The notes under the pieces were generated by a model. The model had not been told where the DNA came from. It ran no database searches and saw only the letters and a list, made by a program, of their open reading frames with translations. From Pratylenchus scribneri (lineage: Eukaryota; Nematoda; Chromadorea; Rhabditida; Pratylenchidae), in contig JAQSEB010000023.1 of NCBI GenBank assembly GCA_030063045.1, positions 2,294,001 through 2,358,000 of the forward strand: a stretch of DNA of 64,000 bases, in the 5' to 3' direction. The position numbers and the translations under genes are program-made. Positions 1-45,853 of this stretch are shown piece after piece (positions within the stretch are counted from its first letter, which is position 1; each line of letters starts with the position of its first letter).

Positions 1-2136
1 ACAAAATCGGCGCCTAAAATATGGAATGTTCTGCTGGCTAAAGTTGTACGGGAACGGCTTCCGCTCGGCAGCAAATCGGCCAAAAAGGAGTGCAAAAATG
101 CCGCAGTCCGTGCTAAAAATTGAAATTTATTTTTGAATTTGTTTTTGCCCATTTTTTACTTACCCATTCATTTGTTGTGGTACTTCCAACAATTCTTCGC
201 GATCCCATCTCCATCGCTCGCCCAAATATTCTTCTTCTTCTTGTTGTTCGGCCACGGCAAAAAGGATGTCCCTGCGAATATGTTGAAAATTAATTTGAAT
301 TTTCCCCGATGGCTTACATAATTGTCTCCATGAATTTCCTCTTCGTTTCGCCAATGAATCCATTGTTCATCGAATCCATCATTTGGATTTTGCGCCCAGG
401 GATGTCCACCACGGCCATGGCCCAATGATTGTTGTTCAAGTGTGTCGGCACCAAAACCATGTCCGCATCGCGCAGGGGCCAGTACCATTCGGATGGGATT
501 TTCTTCGTCCGGTTGTAGCTGAGAATGGCGTAAGTGGGAATGTAGCGCACCCGGTCGATCCTTTTTGCCGTGAAGGACTAAAAATGGAAAGAAATAATAT
601 TTTATTTGAAAAAAATAAATTTATTTTTTTTTCAATTTTTAAACCAACCAAATATGCATCCATCATATCCGCATTGAGCCATTGTCCATCCTTCAGGCAC
701 AGCAAACCATCAACCGTCAAATGCTCATCTTGGCCCTGAAAAATTTTTTTCCTTTGAATTTTTTTATTGAAAATAATTTAAAATTTTTATTGATTTTTAG
801 GGCATGATTAGATGAAAGCTAGGGGCTGGCTAGTCTAAAAATTTTCAAGAATTTTACGCCCCAAAGAGGAACCTCATTTTGACATTTTAAAAAGTCTCGG
901 GTTCGAATCCACTCAGAGGACGGTATTTTTTTCTAGCTTGGTAGCCAATTTTACGAATTTTTAAGTATAAATTTTAATTATTTTGAATTTAATAACCTTT
1001 ATCCATTCGCCCCTCATTCCAGACCGGATCTGTTCATCCATCTTCAATTTCGTCCAGAAGTCGTCCAGTTTGTATTTCTCCGGCAATTCAAGTTCATCTT
1101 CCGGCCTCACCAAAAGGTAGTTTTCCTTGTTGTTCAATTCTGGCGATTTTGATGGTTGCTTTTCCATTTCCGAATAATCGTCCATTGATGTTCTCGGCAC
1201 TTCGAAATTGTTTAGAAGGTCATCCATGTCCATTTTAGGGCTTTCCGGAATTGTTTTTGGTGCCGGCTTCCTTGTTGTGATGAAACTGCTTTGATGGCCA
1301 AAAATGCTGCTTTTCGGTGTTGTCGGTGCCGGCTTCCTGACGAAATTGTTTTGAAGGCCAAAAGTGTCGCTTTTCGGTGTGGTTGATATCACTTTTGTTG
1401 TTGTTCTCGAAACATCAATCATGGAAGGGCTGCTTCTCGCAATTGTTGGTGCCACCGCCAACTTCCTTCTTGTTGTGATGTTGCTGAAATTGTTCGGAGA
1501 GCCAATTATGGAAGGACTTTTCGGAATTGTTGTCGTCTTTTTCGATGCTGCGGTGAATGTGAGGTTGGCAGAATTGCTTTGATTTGCTGCTTGGATTGGA
1601 TAGGGCCTTTTGTTGCCTCCTGGTGCTGGTTTGTTGACTCGACCGGTTCCAACTAAAATTGGTTAAGGAATTTATGTGAGTACTCACTATTTGTCTTAAA
1701 AATGCTTAAATCATAACGACTTTTTATGTGTTTATTGATAATGAACTTTTATTTATGTTATCTAACCTCCAACGAGTTTGAGCAAACATTTATGGATGAG
1801 CTGTTTGTCCCCTTCCGATAGGTCAGCCAATAACAATTGATTGTATTTGAATGACGGCTTGTTGAATCCAATGATCATACTTTTGCCATTGACGCAGTCT
1901 TTCCTGCTAAGTTGGGCGAGATTTTCCACGGACAATTCAATCTAAAAATTTATAATGAGATTAAAATAAATAGGGTCAAAAACTTGAAATGGGTCTCGAG
2001 TTGAAAATTTTTTAGCCGTAGCATTGAATTCAATTTTCCCCATTTTAGGAATGCACCGTCCCAGATAATCAGCAGAGTTGGCCAAACCAATTTTACAAGA
2101 AACCTCAAAATTTTTTAGTTCATTTTCGTCACTCAT
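1..2136 (-). CDS. ulp-1: Ulp1/SENP1-type SUMO protease (peptidase C48), 3' end cut by window edge
   Basis: Cysteine protease that matures SUMO and removes it from targets, usually at the nucleus. Exons read on the minus strand: 1984-2136, 1767-1941, 997-1652, 649-735, 318-577, 164-271 and 1-112 (partial). All junctions keep phase and give about 520 codons before the edge. Residues 1-330 are a Ser/Thr/Pro-rich regulatory region. The protease domain starts with GQWLN (about residue 341). It carries the catalytic His in NNNHWAMAV (about 408), Asp in MMDSM (about 425) and Cys in VPQQMNGTDCG (about 483), then the IPYFRRRF segment typical of SENP1/2. The VPQQMNG-DCG box and PYFRRR favour the SENP1/ULP-1 branch over SENP6/7. 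The usual WLND reads WLNA. The start is the ATG at 2136; an acceptor-like AAATTTCAG lies about 17 bases upstream, consistent with trans-splicing. Family assignment is secure; the exact orthologue is inferred. Confidence 0.9.
784..930 (+). other. tRNA-like remnant in ulp-1 intron (B-box match)
   Basis: The intron between ulp-1 exons 997-1652 and 649-735 holds GGTTCGAATCC near 898-908, a perfect RNA polymerase III B-box/T-arm word. TGGCTAGTCTA near 828 resembles an A-box. The flanking T-stem does not pair well and no clean acceptor stem is visible. This looks like a decayed tRNA or a tRNA-derived SINE head rather than a working tRNA. Confidence 0.25.
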
Positions 2137-3657
2137 TTTCAACAGTTTATTCTGAAATTTAGTGATTGATTAATAAAATTAACAATTAATCATAATGTAA
2201 GATGCGATGCGATGAAATATAAATTAAAACGATATTTGTTATTGTCATTATTGCCTAACCTAACCTATCAATAAGTTACTAACTAAAGCCTAAAGGGAAT
2301 GAGAATTTCAGATAATTCTGAATGGTTTGTGCCATTTGTCAATTTTTTTAATGCAATGCTTGGATAAGGTTTTTGCGTGGGATTCGATGAATGTTTGATT
2401 TGATTAATAATTGCGATTGCTTGCTTGCTTGCTTTGCTCTTGCTTGCTTCTTTTGATTTTTGTTTGGTCGGTCGATCAACGATTAATTAAAAAAAGGATG
2501 AGATGTCTGATGGGCGCGATTAATAAAAACAAAATGCCAATATTTATAAATTCAAAAATGACCAATACCCCTTTACTAGTCACTCATTTACCTCTTCCAT
2601 TTTTATTTTTCTATTTTAGGCATTTCTGCAATTGTGGTTGTGAATTCGAAGTTAGCAAACGATCAATTGGATGATAATGATAAATTTTGGTAAATTGGAA
2701 TACAAAATGGACTGATCCCTCTTCTACTAACTACTTATTCTGGAAAATTTGCACATGGAACAAACATTGACTTTTCTCAATCCATTATTTTGAATAATCA
2801 TCAATTTGACTATAACTATTTCTTTCCAACATAAATAAAAATATAATCCAATGAATTTGTAATATTTTTTATCCATGATGAAACATGAAATGTAAAAATG
2901 ATGACGAGAATGTGCGCAAAATACAAATAATTTGTAAAAAAATTCATGTTGAAAAAAGGGGTTTCATGGTTTAATAACAAAACAAAATTTAAGGAATTTT
3001 GGAGGCCAGAGAAAAATTTCATGAAAAATGTTATGCTAAAAATGTTCGGATAATCCAGATGGATCGATGAAAATATAATTTTTATAATCAGGGATTAAGG
3101 AGGGAGTGGAGGAGAGTTCGATTATGAGACCCGCATGATTTTGACCAAATATATTTGAAGGGAGATAGTTTGAATCTGGATAAAAGGCAAATTAAAATGT
3201 TGAATGCGGATCTTGGTTGGAAGAATTGGTGGGGAGGAGTAGCCGTTGTGGGTTTGTTTAGTTTAGAAAGATTTGTTTGGAAAAAAGCTAAATATTTTAT
3301 ATGTATTTAATTTATTTTAAAATGACTGAAAGTATTCGAAAAGAGGAAATAAATTGGTAAAAGAAAGACAAATTCTTGGCGTGGCGATTTCTGTGTGTTT
3401 AGGTTGGACTGAACATATGGGAATGAAAATGAAAACAATTAAATTAATTAAGGAGAGAAATATGGGGGAAAGGGCAAGGATGGGGGTTGTGTTGAAAACT
3501 GAAAAATGGATGCCAAAGAATTTACAGAAAAGATGTGAAAAAAGAGGGAGGAGGAGGAGGGGGGACAAATGAAAGAGAAAAAGGTGGGAAGTGAATGAAG
3601 CCGCCAATTTGATTTTTCATGAGTTGGAAATTTTGTAAAATTGTTCTTCTCCACATC
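2137..3657. other. Intergenic region between PASK 3' end and ulp-1 5' end
   Basis: About 1.5 kb between two minus-strand genes. It holds the 5' side of ulp-1, including an acceptor-like TTTCAG just upstream of the start, and a degenerate TTGC/TTGCTT microsatellite at about 2416-2450. AT-rich sequence follows, with an AATAAA on the minus strand near 3310 that could serve PASK polyadenylation. I see no exon with family similarity. Confidence 0.5.
2416..2450. repeat. (TTGC)n degenerate microsatellite
   Basis: Short run of TTGC units with a few TTTGC/TCTTGC variants, about 280 bp upstream of the ulp-1 start. Confidence 0.7.
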
Positions 3658-36398
<32,741 letters not shown>

Positions 36399-37514
36399 TT
36401 TTGGGAAATAAAATGGAAATAAAATTATCGGATGATTTCGGAAAAGATTCTGAAAATTTTTTGATCAAAATGGGAACTAATTTGAGTGGAACGAAAAAAA
36501 AGAACTTATTTTGTGTTGTTTACTGGACAAATTGGAGGAGGGAAATGTTTGGAGCGCGCCAAAGGTCGGAGGGCAAATTACAGGTGCAAAAAATGAGGAA
36601 ATTGGATGGGATGGGGGACAATTAAAATTGGTGTTGGTGGCCAATTCAGAGGAAAATGGAAATGTTCAAACTATAAAAATGGACGACGTGAAGCATTTTA
36701 TTTAATAATTAGCAATAATGGATAATAAAAGGATATAATGATATTGTAATAAAATTTAATAAGCAAATTATCATTGATCCTCGCAAACTTTATTAAAAAT
36801 GTTTTGGAAATAAAATTGAATCTTCATAATAGAATTTTGAACAAATATAAAAGAAAGGAGCAATTTTATAGTTTTGTTTTGATAAATTTGGCCAAAAATG
36901 AATTGCCTGATGGGGAATTGTCTCGTGTTGATTCTTTTTCCTAAAATGTCTGCTGATCATTTTTAATATTTATTTTTGTTCAGTGAAAATTGGTGGATGG
37001 AAAAAGAGAAAAAATTGGGGGAATCTTTGGCTTTTCTTGATTGTTCCTTTGGGCAAAAAAATCATATGAAACTTGAATGAGAAATTGAACAGAAGGAAAG
37101 GAAAGGCGTTTTGGAGACAAAAATTCGGTGAGGAAAATGGTTCAAATGACGGAGGAATATAAAAGGGGGATGGAGGTTGGTTAATCATTGGACCCAAATG
37201 TTTTCGAAAGCAACTGTGATTTAGGATGAAAGCAAAAAGAATAAAAAGATGAAAAATAGGCGAAATTCGGAGGGAAAAATGAGGGGATAGGGCAAAGAAG
37301 GGTGTTCGTTTTCTGTTGAGAATGCATCCGGTAGGGAACTCACATCAATAATTGAACCTGTTCATTGCCTTCACAGACGGATCAACTACCTAAAATCGGC
37401 ATTTGGATGGGAGAATGGGGAAGGAATTATTCATCAAAAGAGAGGAAATGAAAGGGATAAAGGCAGGGGAGTTGAACAAAAACTTTGGCCAAAGCAGAAT
37501 ATTGGCCAATATGT

Positions 37515-37535
37515 GGGGGGGGGGGGGGGGGGGGG
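37515..37535 (+). repeat. Poly-G tract (21 G)
   Basis: Longest homopolymer G run in the window, in the gene-poor region upstream of PASK. Confidence 0.9.
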
Positions 37536-40266
37536 ATATGTTCATTGATCGATTGATGGGATGGATAGATGGATTGGGTCAAAAGAATTTTGAAATGGGA
37601 TAAAGGGAAGTGGGAATGTGCCATTCAAGTGCACTCTTGGTCGTGAAATTCACGGGGAATACCCACATTCGGTGGCAATTTGTTTTTGCCCTTCTTATTG
37701 TTAGGGTGAATTTAAAAAATGAGGAATTGAATGAAATAGAAGCGGATGGATCAGGAGAAATTCTGCGATTTATGATAGATTGATTGATCAATTGTGTATA
37801 TAGGACGTGATTCAATTGCCCAAATTGGGTCCAGATGCCAAAATAGCTATTACTAATTTGTTTTTCAGGATGATTATCGATGAATGTTGATCATCAATAA
37901 GAGGAATATGGTTTAGATGAGAGGCTGGGGCCTTAATAAATGTTCGAAGAGCGAAAACCAATCTAAAAAGGGTGAAGGGGAGGGTGGCTAATTCCCTTGA
38001 TGAAAGGGCAAAATAGGGTTTTATTAGTCAACAAGGCCATCAACAAAAGAGTAAATAATAAATAACAACAGTAAAAGAGAAGGGCTATGGAAGAGACCAC
38101 TTTTTGGAGAACAATGGTTTTTGAGGCAACAACAATTTTTTCGGGTGAAATTTTTGGAGTGGACCAAAAATCGAAGGCACTTTAGGCTGCCGCCTTCCTT
38201 TTTATGTGGACTTTGTCCTCAATTCTCAAATAAATCGACGGACTTTGTGACCTCATTTTATGGCCTTTTATTAAATGAAATAAATAAAAAATGGAATATT
38301 TGCCAAATAAAAAAATGTTATTTTGATAATTTTAGTGTGAATGAACCAATTTTGATCCGATTAATATTGTTTGGTCCTTCCTTCCTTTTTTGAGCTTAAA
38401 TCAATGGCAAAAATGGCGGAGATATATGGAGGAGGAATGTTCTCGAATTTTATTTGGAAAAATGCATTTTAAAATCATATGAAAATAATAGGAGGCAAAA
38501 CTCAAATATAAACGGGTTTAAACCTTAAAAATGTTAAAAGATGCAAGTTAATATTCCCCTAATTTTAATATAAAAAATGATAGGCCAGAAATAAAAAAGA
38601 AACTATGTTGCGATGGAATAAAGAGAAATGGCCACATTTTTACGGAAATGTACCGATGAAACATTAAAATAATCTGCGATGCGAGGCAGCCATCGCAAAA
38701 TATTCCGAAGGAATAGATTTAAATTTGTTTGATCGGCTTGTAAATCCCCTCCAGAGAACCGATTACGTGAAAAACACAAAATGTAAAGTAAATTTTGATG
38801 TCAGCAACAAAAAATGGATGAAAATAGGAAAATGGAATAGGAAAGGAAGGTAACAGAGCATTGGCAGTTGAGCAAACAATAAAGACACACTTTGGCCATA
38901 AACCACCCAAAATCAATTGAAAAGTCCCGAGATGATGGAATTGGTTTTGGTTTTTGGTTGAGAGAACGGATGGGAGCCAAACTGGTTTTGGATTGGATGA
39001 AGGAGAAATTAATTCAAATTAGACAATTTGGGGGCAGCCAATGGATGAATGGAATAATTAAATAAAATATTATTTTAAATGGAAATTGGCCCAAATATAA
39101 ATAATATTGGCAGAGGACAGCTGCAAAAATTTACAAATTTTTGGGGAAATGATGGGCAGAAAATTATATTCTGCAGCAATTGATGAACAAAGCACAGAGA
39201 ATTTCCATTTGAATTTACTCTTTCAACTTATAAAATTAATTTAATCCGCTTTAATTCATTTTAAGTCAGCCACAAGTTGTCAATTTGGCTAAAACTCCGT
39301 TTTTTTTTCTCATCGATTTTCGTCGTTTAGTTTTGGCCAATGATTGGCAAAAAAAAAAAGAGAGAAAATGATTCAAGGAATTCAAAGGAATTCTGGGGAT
39401 GGACGTCAATGGCCCTGGGGGAATAAAAAGATTAAAAGAGCAAAAAGAGGAATGGACTTGGCCATTTGACTTTCGCCTTCCTCTCCTTAATGTGTGAATT
39501 TTGCCAATTGAAATATGCGAAGAAATTTGAAATTTCGAGGGCCCTAAATTGGAGGGGAAAAATCCACCTTTAATAGTAGCGGATTATTGATGATGAGGAG
39601 ATTTTGGTATCCTCATTCAGCCTTATTTGAGTCGACCAGTTTTCAGAAGAACTTTTTAGCCACCAAAATTATATTCTCTCATGGGAAATATGAACGTGGA
39701 AAAAAGAACAAATTCAATTTTGAGTTTTGGCCATAGTCCAAAGACCGCCGAAACATTTACAGCGAAAGGGCGAGGAATGTGTTTGAAGAAAGAAATTGGA
39801 CAATTTGCAATGGCTAATTAAATTAACATCCAAAAATGCTAGCAAAATAATTTGCTTATTTAATAGAATTATGAAAAAGATTCAAAGAATAAATTAAATA
39901 ATTGAATTGAATGGAAGGGCATTTTATTTAGGGGAAATTGAAGGCATAAAATATGCAAATGACAGGCTCGAAAAATGTGGAGGAAACATCGAAGATTGTG
40001 GAAATTCGATTGAATTTGTTTTCAAATATTTGGCCATAAATTGGTGAATAAATTTGGATGAAGTTGGATACTAGAATTAAGCTTTAATATAAAAAGGAGA
40101 GAATATATCTGTGGATTCATTTTTGGTAATTTTGCACCTGCTGACCAAAAATAGGATTTATTATTAGGAATGAAAAAATGAACCAAGGTGGAATATTGGT
40201 CTCAGTTGTCAACCAAAAAATGATGGAATGGGAACAATTTTATGGCATAATACCACCTTTTTTGTT

Positions 40267-40500
40267 AGGAATAGTAATTTGCGGTGCAAACACTTTTTGG
40301 GTGGAACAAATTTTGATGATTTAGGGGAAATTGGGGGAATGGATTTATTCAAAAGGAATTGTGAAGGTGGAGGACATGATATAGAAGCAAATCATATGTT
40401 GAAGATAAAATGCTGTATGAAATTGTCCAAAAGAGAGAAGCCATTGTCATTTAATATAGAAAAAATACATTTTCATTTATTTGAATATATTTCATTGGTC
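40267..40500 (+). pseudogene. Probable HSP70 fragment (relic)
   Basis: One plus-strand frame contains FLGGTNFDD, FKRN, HDIEANH, then KLSKREKPLSFNIE. This order matches the HSP70 ATPase-domain stretch LGGEDFDN, FKRKHKKDIS, then ACERAKRTLS with an acidic Ile-Asp word. The spacing is close to the family. Flanking sequence in the same frame is not HSP70-like and the frame soon stops. It is best read as a decayed, isolated exon. The similarity is from memory of the family and modest. Confidence 0.35.
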
Positions 40501-41920
40501 CAATTTTGGTTGGGTCGAATGCCTCATTCCCTCTCATATTTTGGACCAATTTTCTGGCCAAGTCAAACAAAATGCAAAGGAAGTTGAAAAGAAGGGAATA
40601 TTTAAGGGGGAAAATGCCGAAAAGGAAAAGAATGCCATTTATTTTGAGAAAGGACCAAAGACCATTGGCTGGCTGCTTCCAATTCCGATTCTTTCATCCA
40701 CATTTCCCGCTGCTTCATTTTCATTTCTTCCTTTCGGCTTCTCCAAACGAATTGTTCCTTTGGACAAAAACGTGAAAGTGCCATGGCATCTCTTTGTCGC
40801 TGTTCTCTGGTTCTGGCAAATGAGGGCCAATGGAATCGATAAAATTGTGGAAAAATTGGTCTGCTTTATGTGAATATTTTGCTGTTTTGCTTTTACTCAA
40901 TAAATAAAAAAAAATCATGTTAACTTAATGATTAGCCATAATTTCATTAAAAATTAGCATTGGAGCAAAAATATCTATTAAAATATGCTTATTTTATTAA
41001 AGCATTGCTCGAATAACAATTATTTAAAATTTATTCACATCAGCAGGAAGGATGAAGGAATATTGAAATGATTTGAATACAGTAATGACACAAAAGTGTC
41101 AATCCACTTGTTCAATGAAATTTGCTTAGGGGAAATGTGGATGACCTCCTTCTTCATCTTTTTTTTTACATTATTTAAATTTTTTCATATTTATAAATGC
41201 TTTTTGGCAAATATTCCGTGACCAAAAATGTTGAATTCCTCCATTTAAAGTGGTCTTTCATATGGAAGATGGCAAGAAGAAAGCTGACCAAAACTTTAAC
41301 CTTCTAAATGGCTAAAAGACGAAAATATTTTCAGATTTGCGGGGGCTGGCTATCATTGGCATCAAAAAAATTATTTATTCAATTTTCCTCCATTTAATAT
41401 TTAATTCATCAATATTTGGTCCATTCCTCCAAATTCTGTGAGAAAATCTTGATGACGAATGGATTTAGGTCAAAAATTTAGCCAAAAAATGGAAGAAAGG
41501 GGGTTTTTATATAAATAACACAAGAAATCAATTAAGGTGAAAATCAAATTAACATTCACCACTTAGGTTTGTTGAGTCAAAACACAGCGAGCGAATTTTG
41601 GTGTGGAAACTGAAAATTCAATTTCAAGGAAAAAGAATTAAATTCAAATTTAGAGGAGGTGCTAAATTTGATTGAAAATAGTTCAAAAAGTGGCCTTTGG
41701 ACTCTATGAATTTTACTGAAAAATCACTTTAAATTGAATTCATTTTGCGAATTCCAGCTGTTCTTTTTTTGTCAAAAGTGAATATTTTGGAAGGCCGAAA
41801 ATTGTAGGTTATTAAAGGAATAAAAAAAAATAAAAAAAAATTGAAGAATTTGATGGCTAAAAAATAAATATTTGAAATAAATTTTCTATCGATTTAAAGA
41901 ATTAACCATTAAAATTTTTT

Positions 41921-43072
41921 TCATTCCGGAAAATGTTTTACAATTGTGTTTTTTTCTTTCCGGAAAATGTTCGCCAAAAAATGTTTTAAAATTGTGTTTC
42001 TGCTTTCCGGAAAATGTTCGCCAAAATATGTTTTACAATTGTGTTTTTTCTTTCCGGAAAATGTTTTACAATTGTGTTTTTTCTTTCCGGAAAATGTTTT
42101 ACAATTGTGTTTTTTCTTTCCGGAAAATGTTTTACAATTGTGTTTTTTCTTTCCGGGAAAATGTTTGCCAAAATATGTTTTACAATTGTGTTTTTTTCTT
42201 TCCGGAAAATGTTCGCCAAAAAATGTTTTACAATTGTGTTTTTGCTTTCCGGAAAATGATCGCCAAAATATGTTTTACAATTGTGTTTTTGCTTTCCGGA
42301 AAATGTTCGCCAAAATATGTTTTACAATTGTGTTTTTGCTTTCCGGAAAATGTTCGCCAAAATATGTTTAACAATTGTGTTTTTGCTTTCCGGAAAATGT
42401 TCGCCAAAATATGTTTTACAATTGTGTTTTTGCTTTCCGTAAAATGTTTTACAATTGTGTTTTTTCTTTCCGGAAAATGTTCGCCAAAATATGTTTACAA
42501 TTGTGTTTTTTTCTTTCCGGAAAATGTTCGCCAAAATATGTTTTACAATTGTGTTTCTGCTTTCCGGAAAATGTTCGCCAAAATATGTTTTACAATTGTG
42601 TTTTTTCTTTCCGGAAAATGTTTTACAATTGTGTTTTTTCTTTCCGGAAAATGTTTTACAATTGTGTTTTTTCTTTCCGGGAAAATGTTCGCCAAAATAT
42701 GTTTTACAATTGTGTTTTTTCTTTCCGGGAAAATGTTCGCCAAAATATGTTTTACAATTGTGTTTTTTCTTTCCGGAAAATGTTTTACAATTGTGTTTTT
42801 TCTTTCCGGAAAATGTTTTACAATTGTGTTTTTTCTTTCTGGAAAATGTTCGCCAAAATATGTTTTACAATTGTGTTTTTGCTTTCCGGAAAATGTTCGC
42901 CAAAATATGTTTTACAATTGTGTTTTTGCTTTCCGGAAAATGTTCGCCAAAATATGTTTTACAATTGTGTTTTTGCTTTCCGTAAAATGTTTTACAATTG
43001 TGTTTTTTCTTTCCGGAAAATGTTTTACAATTGTGTTTTTTCTTTCCGGAAAATGTTCGCCTAAAATGTGTT
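41921..43072 (+). repeat. Minisatellite array 3: mixed 47-bp and 33-bp units, about 27 copies
   Basis: The short 33-bp unit runs ATGTTTTACAATTGTG, T run, CTTTCCGGAAA. The long unit adds 14 bases (TTCGCCAAAATATG) after the first ATG, giving 47. Short and long units occur in blocks: short at about 42057-42155, long at about 42160-42440, short again near 42600-42680 and 42770-42835. A segment around 42440-42660 resembles 42960-43060 and 42000-42160, suggesting higher-order duplication. Each unit carries ACAATTGT and usually TTTCCGGAAA, both perfect palindromes. Confidence 0.95.
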
Positions 43073-43362
43073 TCCTGTGCAAATTCCAATGCCATTTTGA
43101 AGAGCCAATCCATCGCTGTTAAGAGAATAGTTTAGGAATTCGATGGAATATATTTGGAATGTAATATTGATGACATTTCACTCACCTTTTGAGGAATTTG
43201 AACAAAAGTTTGGTGAAAAACAACGACGAAAAGGGCAATAAATGGAGAATGGGGATTATTGGATTGATGGATTGTTTGATGGATGGATTCAACGGGCCAA
43301 AATCAACGTCAAATTCCGGCATTCGTCTGTGGAACAAATGCTAACCGAATCCCCTACCAAAT

Positions 43363-43376
43363 CCCCCCCCCCCCCC
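43363..43376 (+). repeat. Poly-C tract (14 C)
   Basis: Uninterrupted C run about 290 bp beyond minisatellite array 3. Confidence 0.9.
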
Positions 43377-45820
43377 ATTCCCTTTCCCAGAAAAAGACAT
43401 TTGCCAACGGTGTGATTCAATTTTTATTCATAAATTTATTAAGTCCTAATAATATTTATTATCGATGTTCAAATAACGATGTCCTAAAGTTTGGCAAATG
43501 TCCCTCACCATTCCCTCCCCCTCCCTCCCAACCCAAATAGACGCTTTCAAAGAGAATTTAATTTTGTAAATTTTCCCTAAATCCAAAAATATTTATTTTT
43601 GAAAGTGTCTATTTAAAATCGAATACACAAATATTGAATGGCCGAAAAATTTATTCAACTGAAAATTTGCCGAAAATGTATTGATTGAAATGATTGAAAA
43701 AAAATGTGAAAATTGTAAAAATTATATTTGTCCGAAAATTGTCCAAAAAGTTGTCCAAAAATTGTGATGATCCAAAAGTGTCCAAAAAAGATCGGCCATT
43801 TGTTTATCTGAAAAAGTTGTCTGAAAAATTATTGAAAGCATTTTTTGCATTCCTTTCCTCCTCCAAATCCTCCTTTGCCTCATTTACAATGCACCTCCCA
43901 ATACAGTACATTTGCATCCAATCCCCCTTTGCCCATTTTCCCTTAGGCTAAAATCAAATATCATTGGGCATTCATCTCCCTTCAATCAATTCTTCTGCAT
44001 TTACCATAACCCATTTACATTGAACTATCAATTAATCCACATTTTGTTGCTCAATTCCCATTTCAAATCCATTTTTCCTTCTCCAATTAAAACAATAATC
44101 AACCACCAATTTATACCGACCATAATTATTCGTTAATAAGTGACCGAATTCAATTCCCAATACCACCACTATACCAATACACAAGAGTTAAAAATAAAAA
44201 TAATCCGTAAGCATTTTAAGCAACCAAGGTTCATTATTCACTCTTTAAATTAAATTAATACACAAAAATAATTTTAAAAGGGAAAATATTACACTTTAAT
44301 TCATTCAAATTTTGATTTTTAAAATACACAAATAATATTCACATTAGATAAATTCATTCATTCAAATATAGCACTAACATTTTGCATTAAATTTAATATT
44401 ACCATAAAGAATTAAGGGCATCTGCAGTCCATTTACAAAAAAAAGACTAATTTACTATTAGACCAAAGCGGAAATAAAAATTATTTGGAAAAATGTTTAA
44501 TAGAATTTAGATAATATTGAAATAATTGTAAAATAAGTTTAATTTTTATAAATATTAAAACTAGGAATAAATTTTAAAAAATAATTTTTTGATTTGGAAA
44601 ATATTTCTCTGGAATTGAAGGAATTTTTTGAAAGTAATTTGAATAAAATTGATTTAATTTTAAAAATATACTTTAAACGGAATTATTAATTATAAATTTT
44701 TTAAAATGGTTTTGAATGGAGTTGGGGGGATTTGTTGCAATTTGAGAGGGGATTATTTGAATGGAAATTATTTTAAATGGTGGGATTAAGCATTTAAAAA
44801 ACTTGAGGGATTATTTTGTGAATACAAATTTGTTTGATTAATTTAAATGGAATTTATTCAAAGGGACGCATTTTGTGATTTGGTTTGAATTTTGGAAATT
44901 TTAGCAATCAAATTATTTTAGGGAAATAAAATGGGAGTCAAATTATGCTTCAAAAGGTGCCAAATTTTCCATTGCTTGAAATTTTTTGTGGGTTTTGGTA
45001 AATTGATGGTATTTTGGGAAAGGAATGGGCGAGAATTGTAAAAATGGATGGGAATTTTAAATTAATTTTATAATTAAAAATTTAATTCTTTGCAATTTAA
45101 TTTTTAATTTAGAAAATGAATTTTACTTTTTTTTTGTGGTTTTTTGCCAATTTTATTTTTTTTTCCTTATTTTAATGGCTTTGTAAAATAATTTTATATA
45201 AAATTGTGGAAAAAAAGGGAATTTGGAAAAGTGAAAATTGCCAACGGCAAAGAAAACGGAAAGGAAAAATTCTTACGCAGACAGGTGGCAAGGCATACAG
45301 TAAATAAAAACAATTTTTTCAATGTTTTACAAAAAAAATGGACTGTAATGAATTTTTGTGTGGAATTGAAAGCAAAAAATTTCAAAATTTTTGTGTGCAA
45401 AAAAAGAGTTGAGGGAATTTGCATTTTAAAAGCACAAAAAAGAGAATTTAATATTAAAAATACTCATCAAAGGGAGGTGAAGGGCGCCAAAAAATTCACA
45501 AAAAATAAAGAATTAAAAAACATATTTGAGGTGAATGAAAAGCATAAAAAACGGCTAAAAAGTGCCAATTTTAATTGGTTAGTCATAAAAATGAGGAAAA
45601 GACTATTTTTTGATCATTTTTGGATTAAATAGATGGGTGGCTGTAAAAATATTTTATGGTGGACAAAAAAAGCAGATTTAACTGGGTTTACGAAAAAAAA
45701 TTACGGTACAATTTTCGTTTTTTTTTTGTGAATTTTACTTTGGGTTATTTTATAAAATAAGGAAAATAGACTTTGTTTATTTTTGATTTTTTTCGATTCA
45801 AATTAATTTTAAAGGAATAA

Positions 45821-45853
45821 CATTATTATTATTATTAATTATTATTATTATTG
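45821..45853. repeat. (ATT)n microsatellite
   Basis: About ten ATT units with one AATT interruption, in a very AT-rich stretch. Confidence 0.85.

Noticed and set aside
41944..43122. 392-codon open frame across minisatellite array 3, encoding repeats of MFYNCVF-type words
   Set aside because: Every forward frame of the repeat lacks stops, and the 47-bp units shift the frame repeatedly, so openness is a by-product of the repeat and not evidence of coding.
45204..45632. 142-codon Lys/Asn-rich plus-strand frame
   Set aside because: Composition simply reflects A-rich DNA; no domain, no splice partners.
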